From: HdN1 sp964473645
GTDB lineage: Bacteria; Pseudomonadota; Gammaproteobacteria; Pseudomonadales; Ketobacteraceae
Length of the DNA: 64,000 nt
Direction: 5' to 3'
Assembly (NCBI GenBank): GCA_964473645.1
Contig: CAYYPW010000004.1
Coordinates: 186,001 to 250,000, forward strand
In this document: one piece after another, positions 34,991 through 44,654 of the stretch
How positions within the stretch are numbered: the first letter of the stretch is position 1
Layout: each line of letters starts with the position of its first letter
The notes under the pieces: model-generated
Seen by the model: only the letters and a program-made list of their open reading frames with translations
What the model was told of the DNA's origin: nothing
The model's database searches: none
Program-made: the position numbers and the translations under genes

Positions 34991-36070
34991 TTAAATCCAG
35001 AATTCGATTTGACGGGTCATCGGCTCGGGAGTGCGCAGCGTGCCTTCGCTTTCAGCAAACTGGCGCAAGGATTCGATAAAAATGTGGAGAGTATCCGCAG
35101 GTGTGTTTTTGAAATCCGCTGGGGCTTCCTGCAGGGCTTTGCCCTGATTCGCCATAATGTCCACATCTTGCTGAATTACCTGACGGGTGTACCAGGGCAG
35201 CCAGGCTTTCGCGCCCAGGTTGAGCACACCCAGCTTGTAGCTGATAAGCGTGAATACACGGGTTTCATAATCGGACACCGGCGTACACGTTGAAGTGATG
35301 ACAAAACCACGTTCATCATCGCCCCAGATATAGTCGACCCGCGTGTTATTGGGCATGTAGAACTTGTCGGTGTGCACCAGGGGCAGGCGCTTGGGATTGA
35401 GGATGCGATCATAGACGCCGATCTGATCCTGCTCCTGATGGTAGGTGACCAGCACGCTACTTTCGGTGCGCTCGACGGTGGCACGCACATGCTTCTTGGC
35501 GCGGCTGCGAAACCAACCTTGATGGACAAATACCGTATGCGGTACGTCCATAAAATTCTCGGCGAGATTGGTTACATTGTTGTTGAAGTCGGTCTGCATG
35601 TAGTACCGCTCCCAACCTTTGTCCTGATCGTGGTAGTGCGGCATCGGGAACGGCTCTTTGTCAGGCTCAGTGCCCGTACCCATCCAGATCCACACCAGAC
35701 CGTAATCTTCGCGGCAATGAAAGCTTTCGACATGACGATTGGGATAGGGCTTGCCATTGATCCCTTCGGAAGGAACGTTGGTACACTGACCCTGCTCGTT
35801 AAATTCCCAACCATGATAAGGACATGCAATACAGCCATCCTTTATATGGCCTTCAGAAAGCATGGCGTTACGGTGTAAGCAACGGTCGCGCAGCGCCACT
35901 GTTTTGCCCTGGGCATTACGCCAGATGACGATACGCGTTTCCATGATGACCACGGAGGCGGATTTTTTCGTCGTCACGGTGTCCGACAAGCAGGCCGCGT
36001 ACCAATAGTCACGCAGGTGGCCAGCACGCTCACGCATCGAACCAGTGAGTTGTTTAACCGCAATATTCAT
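34991..36070 (-). CDS. Rieske non-heme iron oxygenase, alpha subunit
   Basis: A 359-residue oxygenase. The N-terminal Rieske domain has C-x-H in DRCLHRNAM (about residue 63) and C-x2-H in IACPYHGWEFNEQG (about 82), which bind the 2Fe-2S cluster. The C-terminal domain has ENFMDVPHTVFVHQGWF (about 165-185), matching the bridging Asp and the two His that bind the mononuclear iron. The form resembles single-component-type alpha subunits (VanA, PaO, CMO groups); a small beta subunit and a reductase are absent. Members hydroxylate, demethylate or desaturate many substrates. In this context an acyl, lipid or aromatic head-group oxidation is plausible. It is the second gene of the operon, 45 bases after the first. 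Confidence 0.9.
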   Translation of the reverse strand: MNIAVKQLTGSMRERAGHLRDYWYAACLSDTVTTKKSASVVIMETRIVIWRNAQGKTVALRDRCLHRNAMLSEGHIKDGCIACPYHGWEFNEQGQCTNVPSEGINGKPYPNRHVESFHCREDYGLVWIWMGTGTEPDKEPFPMPHYHDQDKGWERYYMQTDFNNNVTNLAENFMDVPHTVFVHQGWFRSRAKKHVRATVERTESSVLVTYHQEQDQIGVYDRILNPKRLPLVHTDKFYMPNNTRVDYIWGDDERGFVITSTCTPVSDYETRVFTLISYKLGVLNLGAKAWLPWYTRQVIQQDVDIMANQGKALQEAPADFKNTPADTLHIFIESLRQFAESEGTLRTPEPMTRQIEFWI

Positions 36071-36115
36071 GTCTACCTAAACCTCTCAACCACAACCGGT
36101 GACAACGCCCAATGC

Positions 36116-36868
36116 TTAACGCAGGGCCGGAAATGCATATCCCGAACGCTGCTTGAGTGCGGCAAAGCTGCGGGACAACAATTTTTTCGGGTAAGACCAC
36201 ATTAGCTGTGCGTCGATTTTGCCCAGACAGCACAATTCATCGCCCTGCGCATGCCCCGCATTGATTTGTTCGAAGAAACGAATATCTGCGAATTTCCGCG
36301 CATCATCGGTGATGGGGGCGACATTGCCTTTCAGGCTACCCAGCGACTCTTCGAATTTAAGCACGCCAAGCTCGGGTTTCCAGGAATCGCCAAACATGTC
36401 AGTTGCCAGGTCGCCCAATAACTCCGTTTCAAAAGCAGGCGTCGCAGCATCATGACGCGGCCAGTAGTTCGGAAAATTGCGGCTCAGCAAGCAATAAGTT
36501 TTATAACCTTTGGAGATGAGGAACCAATAGACGTCTTTGGTGGGGTTTTTCAGGTAGGTCGACACCAGGAACGAGAAGAACGTTTTTTGCAACACGGTCT
36601 GCCCCCAGTACGCACGATGAACGATCGTGTCGCCGGAATAAATGACCTTCACGTTACGGTTGCCAATTTCACGGTCGTACGTTTTCAGTGTTGAAAAGCC
36701 AGCAATTTCTTTACCGGCTGTAATCAGGATGACACTGTCTTTTGCGTACAGGTCACTCAGAAAACGGTTGTGTTCAATATCAGCATAGTAGCTTTCGAAC
36801 AGCTTCCACATGCCATCCAGTTGAAATTCTTGCAAGCTGGACACAGGTACAATAGAGGCACGTAACAT
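36116..36868 (-). CDS. GNAT-like N-acyltransferase, first gene of the lipid-type operon
   Basis: A 250-residue protein. The start at 36868 (MLRASIVPVSSLQEFQLDGM) has GTGAGG 7-9 bases upstream; the frame stays open to 36967 but the extra residues are Arg/Ser-rich and unconvincing. Residues about 10-160 read like a GNAT fold: ILITAGKEIAGFSTLKTYD for strands 2-3, a VIYSGDTIVHRAYWGQTVLQ acyl-CoA-type loop, and VYWFLISKGYKTYCLLSRNF. The layout also recalls autoinducer-synthase-like N-acyltransferases. No membrane helix. Being first in the operon it may catalyse the committed step, joining an acyl chain to an amine. That is inference. Confidence 0.65.
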   Translation of the reverse strand: MLRASIVPVSSLQEFQLDGMWKLFESYYADIEHNRFLSDLYAKDSVILITAGKEIAGFSTLKTYDREIGNRNVKVIYSGDTIVHRAYWGQTVLQKTFFSFLVSTYLKNPTKDVYWFLISKGYKTYCLLSRNFPNYWPRHDAATPAFETELLGDLATDMFGDSWKPELGVLKFEESLGSLKGNVAPITDDARKFADIRFFEQINAGHAQGDELCCLGKIDAQLMWSYPKKLLSRSFAALKQRSGYAFPALR

Positions 36869-37447
36869 CTCAAACCTCACAACAAGACGGGTCAAGACAA
36901 CAACGCACCACCCACTTGAGCTTGATTCCCTGCTAAGCGTGGACCTCCTCCCTGATATGTCAAGCAACTCGAAACCTGCTGTTCCAAGTGTTCGAATGAT
37001 GCATCGGTCAGTTCATTACGACACGAACTGTACCCACTGAAGTTCGTTTTCGCAAATCAGTGCCTTTTTACAAAATTGCGTACCAAATTCACAGTCTGAT
37101 TACATAAACCCTGCCACAGCAGGGTCGACAAACATGAAGAAGTAAGGGAAATGTGCGGGAAATTAATGCTTTGTCAGTGACTCTCCAGTTTTTTGGCAAA
37201 TGACTGACCGATCAGATGCAAAGCGTTACAAAGCCGCTTGCATAAATTTACAAATCAGAAGGATATTTTCGTTTTTGATCTTGAATGAACCAAAGACTTT
37301 GCGAATCCGAGTACACAAACTCAACCCTGAATGTTTCCGTTTATGACCTGTTTCTCAGAATTACAAGCATTTGGCTGAGTGAGTGCTCAGGCCAATTTCC
37401 AATTTATCGCACTCAAAGGCTGTCGAATAACTGGGGGCAAATACATT
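36869..37447. other. A/T-rich regulatory spacer upstream of the lipid-type operon
   Basis: About 580 bases without a gene that I can support, the longest clearly non-coding stretch outside the fliC-ompW gap. On the minus strand a TTGACA (36958-36963) could be a -35 element, but the matching -10 is poor. An inverted pair CACTGA/TCAGTG (37036-37041 and 37058-37063) and an imperfect repeat TGCAAAGCG/CGCTTGCA (around 37217-37244) might bind a regulator. An 81-codon plus-strand frame at 37285-37530 is judged spurious. Confidence 0.5.
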
Positions 37448-37669
37448 TCAAGCCAATCGTTTTATCTCCTTATAACGATTGTCCTCATCAAAATAGATCG
37501 CAAACGTCCCTCTCACCCCGGAATGGGTGACGAACGGCTGCAGAATTTTGGCGGGAAACTGTACCCGCCGCCCATCACGCGCCGTCACCTGTACACTTCG
37601 GGCTGCACCGCCGTACCATTTCTGGTATTCCGCCGGGCTGACATTCAAATCAAAAATAACGAAGCTCAT
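37448..37669 (-). CDS. DUF2835 family protein
   Basis: A 73-residue protein, MSFVIFDLNVSPAEYQKWY to the end, with the DUF2835 pattern ARDGRRVQFPAKILQPFVTH followed by GVRGTFAIYFDEDNRY. The function of DUF2835 is unknown. Its ATG overlaps the stop of gdhB as TGATG, so it is translationally coupled to the glutamate dehydrogenase. I recall the same pairing in other gammaproteobacteria. The frame runs 11 codons further upstream, but the overlap argues for this start. Confidence 0.9.
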   Translation of the reverse strand: MSFVIFDLNVSPAEYQKWYGGAARSVQVTARDGRRVQFPAKILQPFVTHSGVRGTFAIYFDEDNRYKEIKRLA

Positions 37670-40600
37670 CAGGGGCCTCCTGTATCCCCTCCAATGCCGC
37701 ACACATCACTGTGCAAAGTCGCCTGCGCCAGATCCATCAATTCGCGCAGAGCCACCCCATACATAGCGAACTCCCGGCTATCCATCGACCGGATTTCAAC
37801 TATGATTCGGCGCCAGCGCGCGATCATCTCGGTGTGAAAGCTACTCCACTGCTCCAGCTTCTGCTCGACCGATCCCTCGAAATTCGCGTTCAACACGCCC
37901 ACAGTGAGGGTACGCTGCTGCCAATCAAGATCATCGCGATACGCTTCGCGCGCCAGTGCCTGCCAGTGATTATCGATCTGCAAACGATTGATCTCCTCAT
38001 ACATCCAATACAGATCCAGATAATTGCCAATGGCGAAGTACATCGACGCCGTCTCTTGGACAAGGCATTTGGTCAGTTCAGCCGCCTGAATAATCGCGAG
38101 CGCAGGTAACAGACTATCTATACCCGCGATATAGGTGGCCAAGGTATCAGGCACGCCTTTTGTCACCAGGCGCTGATGCCGTTCTTCCCAGACTTGGCGA
38201 CGGGAGCCACACAGCACGTTAGGCATGCCGTTAGCGATTTCACGCACACCAGGACGGAAGCGTTTAACCACCTCCTCAACATTCATGCCGCAGCGATGAT
38301 TGCGCAAAAACCAGCGCGTGGCGCGACGCATCAATCGCACCAGTTGACGCATCATATCCAACTGTTCTTCTGCGGGCACATGGGCATCGAGCTTTTCAAT
38401 TTCATGCCACCAGTTTTCCATGTCAAACACTTCACGGGCAGCAATAAAGGCACGGGCAATGTCGCTGGGGGGCGAACCGGCAGCATCCACCATGCGGTGC
38501 ATGAAAGTGATGCCCATATAATTCACGATATTATTGGCGACTTGCGTTGCGACAATCTGTGGCAACAGCTTATGCCGTAACAATGCATCGGGAAAACGTT
38601 CCACCAGCATGGGGGGGAAGGCCCGTTCCGCTTCTTTCCGCACATAGGGGTCGCTGTGCAAACTGCTCTGTGCCAGCTGATCTTTCAATATAGCTTTGGT
38701 ATAGGACAATAACGTTGCCAGTTCAGGGCGAACCAGCCCCTTGTTACTGACAAGCCGATCATGGAGCTCGTCTTCACCGGGAATAAACTCCAGCTCGCGG
38801 TCGAGTTTGCCACTCGCCACTAACGCCTGTATATAGCGGCGGTATTCCCCCATGCGATACACCGATTCGGCTTTGGCAATGCTGATGCATTGTGCTTGTC
38901 GATAATTATCGAGCAACACCAGCTCGGCCACACTGTCGGTCATCTGGGCAAGCAACTGATTGCGGTGCTTGGTCGTAAGATCCCCGCTGCTGACCACGTC
39001 ATCGATCAAAATCTTGATATTGACTTCATGGTCTGAGCAGTCAACTCCGCCGGAGTTGTCGATAAAATCGGTGTTCGATAGCCCGCCCTTCAAACCGTAT
39101 TCGATGCGCCCCAACTGTGTCATGCCGAGATTGCCGCCTTCCGCGATGACGCGGGCGCGCACGTCGCAACCATTGACACGCAAGGCATCATTGGTTTTAT
39201 CTCCGACATCGGCATTGGTTTCGCGGCTGGATTTGATATAGGTGCCTATACCGCCGTTCCACAACAGATCCACCGGTGCTTTCAGCAAATGTGAAATCAA
39301 ATCAACGGGCGTTAGCTTTTCCACTGTGATGGAAAAGCGTTGCTGCATGGCGGGCGTTATTGCGATGGATTTGGCCGAACGAGTAAATATGCCGCCACCC
39401 GCCGAAATCAACTTGGCATTGTAATCGCCCCACGATGAACGGGGTAACGCAAACAAACGTTCCCGCTCAACAAAAGAAGCTTCAGGCTCGGGATCAGGGT
39501 CGATGAAAATATGACGGTGATCAAACGCGGCAACGAGTTTTACCGAACGCGAACGCAACAATCCGTTTCCAAACACGTCACCTGACATATCGCCGATACC
39601 GACCACCGTGATCGGCGCGGTTTGCACATCAATACCCAATTCGCGGAAATGTCGCTGCACCGAGACCCAGGCGCCTTTGGCGGTAATCCCCATTTTCTTG
39701 TGATCATACCCGGCCGAGCCACCCGAGGCGAACGCATCCCCCAGCCAGAATCCGTATTCCGCAGCGACACCATTGGCAATATCAGAAAAAGTGGCGGTGC
39801 CTTTGTCGGCGGCAACGACGAGATAAGGGTCATCTTCGTCAAGACGCACCACTTGCGTTGGTGGTACCAACTTACCTTCGATGATATTGTCGGTGATATC
39901 GAGCAAGCCACGGATAAAAATCTTATAGCAAGCAATACCCTCTTCCAAAATGACATCGCGATTGTCGGTACGTGGCATTTGCTTGGGAATAAAGCCGCCT
40001 TTCGCTCCGACCGGCACAATCACGGCATTTTTCACCTGCTGAGCTTTCACCAACCCGAGCACTTCTGTACGGAAATCTTCACGCCGATCTGACCAGCGAA
40101 TGCCACCCCGTGCCACTTTGCCGCCACGCAAATGCACGCCCTCTACGCGTGGCGAATATACCCAGATTTCAAAATGGGGTAAGGGCTTGGGAATATCGGG
40201 AATCAAGCGGGGATTCATCTTGAAAGAGATATAATCCTTGGGATTTCCTTTGGCATCACTTTGGTAAAAATTAGTGCGTAGCGTCGCCAGAATCACATCC
40301 AGATAACGACGCAATATGCGGTCTTGATCAAGACTCGCGACTTTTTCCAGTTGCTCCTTGATGCGTGCGATCAAGGCCGCCTCTTTCTGGTCATCTTTAT
40401 GTTCATCCCGTTTCAGAGCGGGATTGAAACGCAGATCAAACAAATCAATAAAGGCGCGAGCCAGTTCCGGGTGATCGACGAGGGCATCCTTGATATACAT
40501 CTGGCTGAAGGGAAAACGTATCTGACGGAAATACTGTGCATAAGCCCGCAGCAATGCTACTTCGCGCCAATTCAAGCCCACGCCCAAGGTCAGGCGGTTA

Positions 40601-42561
40601 AAGCTGTCATTCTCAGCATTACCATGCCAGATGCGGTCAAACGCTTCCTGAAAGACGTGTTTGACCTTGTCCAGCTCGATCATGTGATCGCCGCTGTAAC
40701 GCACATTGAAGTCATAAATCCAGACCTTGTCATGCCCCTTAGGCTCAACGGTATAGGGGTGGCCACCCAATACGCGCAAACCCAGGTTTTCCAGCATGGG
40801 CAACACATCTGAAAAGGCAATGGCCGAGCTGGAACGGAAAATCTTGAACCGCAACGCATCCATCTCTTCATTGAGGGCGCGGTAAATGGACACCGCCAAA
40901 TCACGCTCGACAGAAAGCGTTTCGAGGTGATCGACATCGGCAACGGCGGTGCGGGTGCTGAACTCTTCCCGATAAGCCGTAGAAAATGCATCGACATAAC
41001 GGGCAAACAAAACCGACGAACGCTCTTCACCAAAATATTCGATCAAAGATTCTGACAGACGATCCGTCCAGGACCGCGCCAGCTCAACCATACGATCTTC
41101 GATTTCTTTGAGACTAAAATTCCATTCGCCGGTTTCGCCTACGCGCATGACGATATACAAACGCGCATGGGTCGATTCAGTGAAATAAGTGTTGAATTCG
41201 AGATCTTGTACGTCCAGATATTCAGCTAACACTTGTTGAAAACGCTGCCGTAATGCCGTGGTATACCCTTCGCGGGGAGCATAAATAAGACAGGTGACGA
41301 ATCGCCCGTATTGCCCCTTGCGCATGAACATTTTCAAACGACGTCGTTCTTGAATATGCAGTACGCCCACGGCGGTTTTAAGCAAATCCTCGGTGGGGGT
41401 TTGAAACAACTCCTCCCGCGGAAAGGTTTCCAATATCTGTACCAATCGCTTGCCATCATGACTGCCAGGCTCCAAGCCAGAAGCCTGCACGATGGCTTTT
41501 ATCTTTTGCCCCAACAATGGAAAATCACGCGGAGAATTATTGAAAACGCGTGAGGTAAACAAGCCAATAATACGCGTCTCGCCCAACAGCGCACCGACTT
41601 CGCTGAAATGTCGCACCGCGACAAAATCCATATACACGGGCCGATGCAATCGCGAACGGCTGCCGGATTTGGCAAACAGTAAGGATTTACCCGGGCAGGT
41701 TACAGGGCCACCATCGGCCTCCATAAGGTCGATATGGGCGTTGCATTTGACCACACCCAAGTCATGTTGGGTTTGCGCCTCCATAAACAACCAGCCGCCC
41801 TGCTCTACCGCCTGGTATTCGCGCACCGCCAAAAAGGTAAAATGATTATCGGCCAACCAATGCAAAAAGGCTTTTACCTCCTTAACGCTGACGTCCTCAC
41901 CTTTGGCACGATGGGTAAAGCTGTTTGCCAGGGCTTCAACCTTTTGCAACATGGCCGGAAAATCGGTCACTGCGCTGTCGAGTTCACCCAGAATATTTCT
42001 GAGTGTCTCCACAATATCGGCCAATACCGTCTCATCACTTTGACGATCAATCTCGATATGCACCAGTGCTTCTTTTGTCCCCACCGGATGTTCATGCAGC
42101 AGATGAATATGTTGCAGTCGGCCCTGTGAATCCCGCTCCGAAAAAAATGCTTCGGCCACCACCGAGTGAATGGTCAACCCACGACGGTTAAGCTCCATGG
42201 CAATGGAATCAACCAAAAACGCGCGATCAACAGACACAATCTCAACAATGGTGTGTGTGGTCTGCCAGCCATGATCCTCAAAGCGCGGATTGAACACACG
42301 AATGCGTGGCGGTGTGCCCGCGCGCAAATGAATGAAATCCCACATCGCCAGTGTCATACCGTACAAATCATCGATACGCTTTTTTGCCAACTCTTCAACC
42401 GGTGCATTGGCAAACATATAACGGGCAAACTGCATCACTTGATCAGCCAGGGTGGCATCGGAGGTGCCAAGCCGGGTTTGCATGATATCGTTCAAGCGAT
42501 TGATTAATTGGGCAAACTCTTCTCTTGGGCTGGCAGTGACCATGGGCTTGCTCTCGGACAT
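37669..42561 (-). CDS. gdhB: NAD-specific glutamate dehydrogenase, large (about 180 kDa) type
   Basis: A 1630-residue enzyme of the large bacterial NAD-glutamate dehydrogenase family (GdhB), which deaminates glutamate to 2-oxoglutarate and ammonia during growth on amino acids. N-terminal ACT-like regulatory regions occupy about the first 700 residues. The catalytic core begins around residue 815, with GGIRWSDRREDFRTEVLGLV, KNAVIVPVGAKGGFIPKQ and TVVGIGDMSGDVFGNGLL, and a nucleotide-binding part follows (DLLWNGGIGTYIKSSRE). A helical C-terminal domain of about 400 residues follows. The length is typical for the family. The downstream DUF2835 gene is coupled by a TGATG overlap. A perfect 12-base palindrome (42629-42640) lies about 70 bases upstream. 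Confidence 0.97.
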   Translation of the reverse strand: MSESKPMVTASPREEFAQLINRLNDIMQTRLGTSDATLADQVMQFARYMFANAPVEELAKKRIDDLYGMTLAMWDFIHLRAGTPPRIRVFNPRFEDHGWQTTHTIVEIVSVDRAFLVDSIAMELNRRGLTIHSVVAEAFFSERDSQGRLQHIHLLHEHPVGTKEALVHIEIDRQSDETVLADIVETLRNILGELDSAVTDFPAMLQKVEALANSFTHRAKGEDVSVKEVKAFLHWLADNHFTFLAVREYQAVEQGGWLFMEAQTQHDLGVVKCNAHIDLMEADGGPVTCPGKSLLFAKSGSRSRLHRPVYMDFVAVRHFSEVGALLGETRIIGLFTSRVFNNSPRDFPLLGQKIKAIVQASGLEPGSHDGKRLVQILETFPREELFQTPTEDLLKTAVGVLHIQERRRLKMFMRKGQYGRFVTCLIYAPREGYTTALRQRFQQVLAEYLDVQDLEFNTYFTESTHARLYIVMRVGETGEWNFSLKEIEDRMVELARSWTDRLSESLIEYFGEERSSVLFARYVDAFSTAYREEFSTRTAVADVDHLETLSVERDLAVSIYRALNEEMDALRFKIFRSSSAIAFSDVLPMLENLGLRVLGGHPYTVEPKGHDKVWIYDFNVRYSGDHMIELDKVKHVFQEAFDRIWHGNAENDSFNRLTLGVGLNWREVALLRAYAQYFRQIRFPFSQMYIKDALVDHPELARAFIDLFDLRFNPALKRDEHKDDQKEAALIARIKEQLEKVASLDQDRILRRYLDVILATLRTNFYQSDAKGNPKDYISFKMNPRLIPDIPKPLPHFEIWVYSPRVEGVHLRGGKVARGGIRWSDRREDFRTEVLGLVKAQQVKNAVIVPVGAKGGFIPKQMPRTDNRDVILEEGIACYKIFIRGLLDITDNIIEGKLVPPTQVVRLDEDDPYLVVAADKGTATFSDIANGVAAEYGFWLGDAFASGGSAGYDHKKMGITAKGAWVSVQRHFRELGIDVQTAPITVVGIGDMSGDVFGNGLLRSRSVKLVAAFDHRHIFIDPDPEPEASFVERERLFALPRSSWGDYNAKLISAGGGIFTRSAKSIAITPAMQQRFSITVEKLTPVDLISHLLKAPVDLLWNGGIGTYIKSSRETNADVGDKTNDALRVNGCDVRARVIAEGGNLGMTQLGRIEYGLKGGLSNTDFIDNSGGVDCSDHEVNIKILIDDVVSSGDLTTKHRNQLLAQMTDSVAELVLLDNYRQAQCISIAKAESVYRMGEYRRYIQALVASGKLDRELEFIPGEDELHDRLVSNKGLVRPELATLLSYTKAILKDQLAQSSLHSDPYVRKEAERAFPPMLVERFPDALLRHKLLPQIVATQVANNIVNYMGITFMHRMVDAAGSPPSDIARAFIAAREVFDMENWWHEIEKLDAHVPAEEQLDMMRQLVRLMRRATRWFLRNHRCGMNVEEVVKRFRPGVREIANGMPNVLCGSRRQVWEERHQRLVTKGVPDTLATYIAGIDSLLPALAIIQAAELTKCLVQETASMYFAIGNYLDLYWMYEEINRLQIDNHWQALAREAYRDDLDWQQRTLTVGVLNANFEGSVEQKLEQWSSFHTEMIARWRRIIVEIRSMDSREFAMYGVALRELMDLAQATLHSDVCGIGGDTGGP

Positions 42562-42628
42562 GTCGGATAACGTGAGGACTGTAGGCGCAATAGCACTGTA
42601 TCGTGCTGTAAATAAAAAACTTAGGCCT

Positions 42629-42640
42629 GCTCTTAAGAGC
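42629..42640. promoter_or_regulatory. 12-bp palindrome upstream of gdhB
   Basis: GCTCTTAAGAGC is a perfect 12-base palindrome about 70 bases upstream of the gdhB ATG, followed on the minus strand by an A/T-rich stretch. Position and symmetry fit an operator, but I cannot link it to a known regulator. Confidence 0.3.
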
Positions 42641-42780
42641 TTAGTTCAGTTTGGATGAAGTGCGGATGCCCCGTCACAGGTTTGCAAGGGCGACACAAGG
42701 AGAAAGGAAGTCAGGCGATAAAGCCCGGCAAAGGGGGGGGTAAACTCGGCAAGCAGCTATCATGCAACAGATATGAGGGC

Positions 42781-42814
42781 GCCCTTCGCTGAACGTCAGC
42801 GTCCAACGAAGGGC
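42781..42814 (-). terminator. Hairpin just after uppP
   Basis: GCCCTTCG and CGAAGGGC pair over 8 bases, with a CTGA-ACG-TCAG mini-hairpin inside, beginning 8 bases after the uppP stop. There is no T tract after it on the minus strand, so it is a weak or factor-dependent terminator at best. Confidence 0.4.
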
Positions 42815-42821
42815 ACGGTGA

Positions 42822-43646
42822 TCAACTTGGCCAGCTGATCACGCCCGTCATGGTCAATCCCAGCAATAAGGAGCCAAAAACTATGCGGTAGTAGGCGAAG
42901 ATGGTGAAGTCATGCTTGGAGACGTAGTGTACCAACCCCCGCACCACCACCAATGCTGCCACGAACGTGGCCACACCGCCCACGGCCAACACCCCTAGAT
43001 CATCAATCGAGAACAACTCGCGATGCTTGTAGATGTCGTACACCGTCGCAGCAAACATGGTCGGAATCGCCAGGAAAAACGAGAACTCCGCCGCTGCTTT
43101 ACGTGACAGGCCAAAAAACAAGCCGCCAATGATGGTGGCACCCGAGCGGGACGTTCCGGGAATCATCGCCAGGCATTGCGCACAACCAATCTTCAAGGCA
43201 TCCAGGGTGCTCATGTCTTCAACCTCTTGCACCCGGATCGTATGTTGGCGTTTTTCAGCCCAAAGAATGAGGAACCCACCAACGATCAAGGCAATGGCCA
43301 CCGGCACCGGGAAGAACAGGTAATGCTTGATCATCTTGATCATGAAAAAGCCCACGATGGCCGCTGGCAAAAACGCCACCAGAATATTCAGCACGAACTT
43401 CTGCGCGGGCGGTTCAGAGACCACGCCACGCGCCACATTCCACAGCCGCAACCGGTATTCCCAGCAAATCGCAAGAATGGCCGCCAGCTGAATCGCGACG
43501 GTGAACACATCGCGCTTGTCCTTTTCCAGAAAGTTGATCAGCTCGCCTGTGATGATCAGGTGCCCGGTACTGGAGACAGGCAGAAACTCGGTGATACCCT
43601 CCACCACGCCCATCAAAATTGCTTTCAAAAATAGAATGATATCCAC
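42822..43646 (-). CDS. uppP: Undecaprenyl-diphosphatase UppP
   Basis: A 274-residue polytopic inner-membrane enzyme that removes a phosphate from undecaprenyl diphosphate so the lipid carrier can be reused in peptidoglycan and O-antigen synthesis. The two family signatures are present: GVVEGITEFLPVSSTGHLII near the start and MIPGTSRSGATIIGGLFFGL in the middle. Hydrophobic helices are spread over the full length and the size is normal. It stands alone, between gdhB and the MpaB-type gene on the same strand. A hairpin follows the stop codon. Confidence 0.97.
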   Translation of the reverse strand: MDIILFLKAILMGVVEGITEFLPVSSTGHLIITGELINFLEKDKRDVFTVAIQLAAILAICWEYRLRLWNVARGVVSEPPAQKFVLNILVAFLPAAIVGFFMIKMIKHYLFFPVPVAIALIVGGFLILWAEKRQHTIRVQEVEDMSTLDALKIGCAQCLAMIPGTSRSGATIIGGLFFGLSRKAAAEFSFFLAIPTMFAATVYDIYKHRELFSIDDLGVLAVGGVATFVAALVVVRGLVHYVSKHDFTIFAYYRIVFGSLLLGLTMTGVISWPS

Positions 43647-43760
43647 GACTACACCTTACAACGGCCCCGAAAGCGCCAGATGATACGCAATGTGGCGTGC
43701 AAAATCATCTAAAACGCGCCGACTGTCGGTCCAGCCACCCGGCCATCCCCGCCAACCCCT

Positions 43761-44654
43761 TCAAACCAGCGGAAGCCCTTTGCGCAAACGTCGCCGAAAA
43801 TCCCACCAAACGACATACAGCGGCATCTGACGCACCACCCGTGGCAGTGGTTTGTTGGCAAAGGCAATGGTCTTGATCATCAGATCAAAGGCGTTTTGAT
43901 GCGTCTCACTCCACTCCAGATGCATTTCATCGCGAATGCGGGGAGGCAAAAATCCGGTAGTAATAAATCGGTAGGTGGGTCCCAATAACAGACTGATGGA
44001 AGGATGCAAAAACTTGAGATCGATAAGCGAGTGCAGAAAGTTGCGTATGGTGTCGTCGATCTGCAACTTCTGGATTTCTTTCTCCCAATAGGCTTTGAAT
44101 GCAGGAATATCGGCCGGCCATTGCTCGGGCCGCACCTGTAACGTCGTGGCCAGGGGTTGTGCGAGCGCCATCAGCTCGGCTGCTTTTTCGGGCGGCACTT
44201 CACCGCGAAACTTTTCCAGTGTGTCGAGCACGCCCCAAAAAAGACAGGCCGCCACCCACAACTGTAGATTGCCATCAAGGCCCCGATATTTCACGGGGGA
44301 GCTTTCGGTGGAATATACCTTCGCATGCATGCGACTCACGGCTTTGCGATAGGCCAGTTTTTCTTCGGTGGTCCCTAAAAAGGCAACGGCCAGATAGGTG
44401 AATGTTGTGCGCGCACGTTTTATCGGATGTTTGAACACTGCACCTGAATCCACACGACTCTCCTTTACCCCATAACCCACCGCTGGTAATGCCAATTGCA
44501 TAATGATATTGGCCCCGCCGCCCGCAATCGCCAATGCATCGAGTATGCCGGGGAAGCGTTCATCCCACTCTTTGGGCGTCAATGGTGTCGGCCATTGGGT
44601 TTGTACTGGAGGTGATTTGCTGAAAACAACGTGCGGATTATCGACTGATGTCAT
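43761..44654 (-). CDS. MpaB-type (DUF2236) oxygenase family protein
   Basis: A 297-residue protein from MTSVDNPHVVFSKSPPVQTQ. The DUF2236 pattern is visible: an N-terminal GGGANIIMQLALPAVGYGVK, KRARTTFTYLAVAFLGTTEE, then the His-containing VSRMHAKVYSTESSPVKYRG and WVAACLFWGVLDTLEKF. This family includes MpaB and the rubber oxygenase Lcp, which bind heme b and cleave prenyl or isoprenoid chains. The substrate cannot be read here. The start was chosen with TAAGG upstream; an ATG at 44690 is also in frame. It is divergent from the membrane CheA-like kinase across about 300 bases. Confidence 0.8.
   Translation of the reverse strand: MTSVDNPHVVFSKSPPVQTQWPTPLTPKEWDERFPGILDALAIAGGGANIIMQLALPAVGYGVKESRVDSGAVFKHPIKRARTTFTYLAVAFLGTTEEKLAYRKAVSRMHAKVYSTESSPVKYRGLDGNLQLWVAACLFWGVLDTLEKFRGEVPPEKAAELMALAQPLATTLQVRPEQWPADIPAFKAYWEKEIQKLQIDDTIRNFLHSLIDLKFLHPSISLLLGPTYRFITTGFLPPRIRDEMHLEWSETHQNAFDLMIKTIAFANKPLPRVVRQMPLYVVWWDFRRRLRKGLPLV

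Noticed and set aside
37285..37530. 81-codon plus-strand frame between the lipid-type operon and DUF2835
   Set aside because: No ribosome binding site, no recognisable domain, and it overlaps the DUF2835 gene end. Judged spurious.
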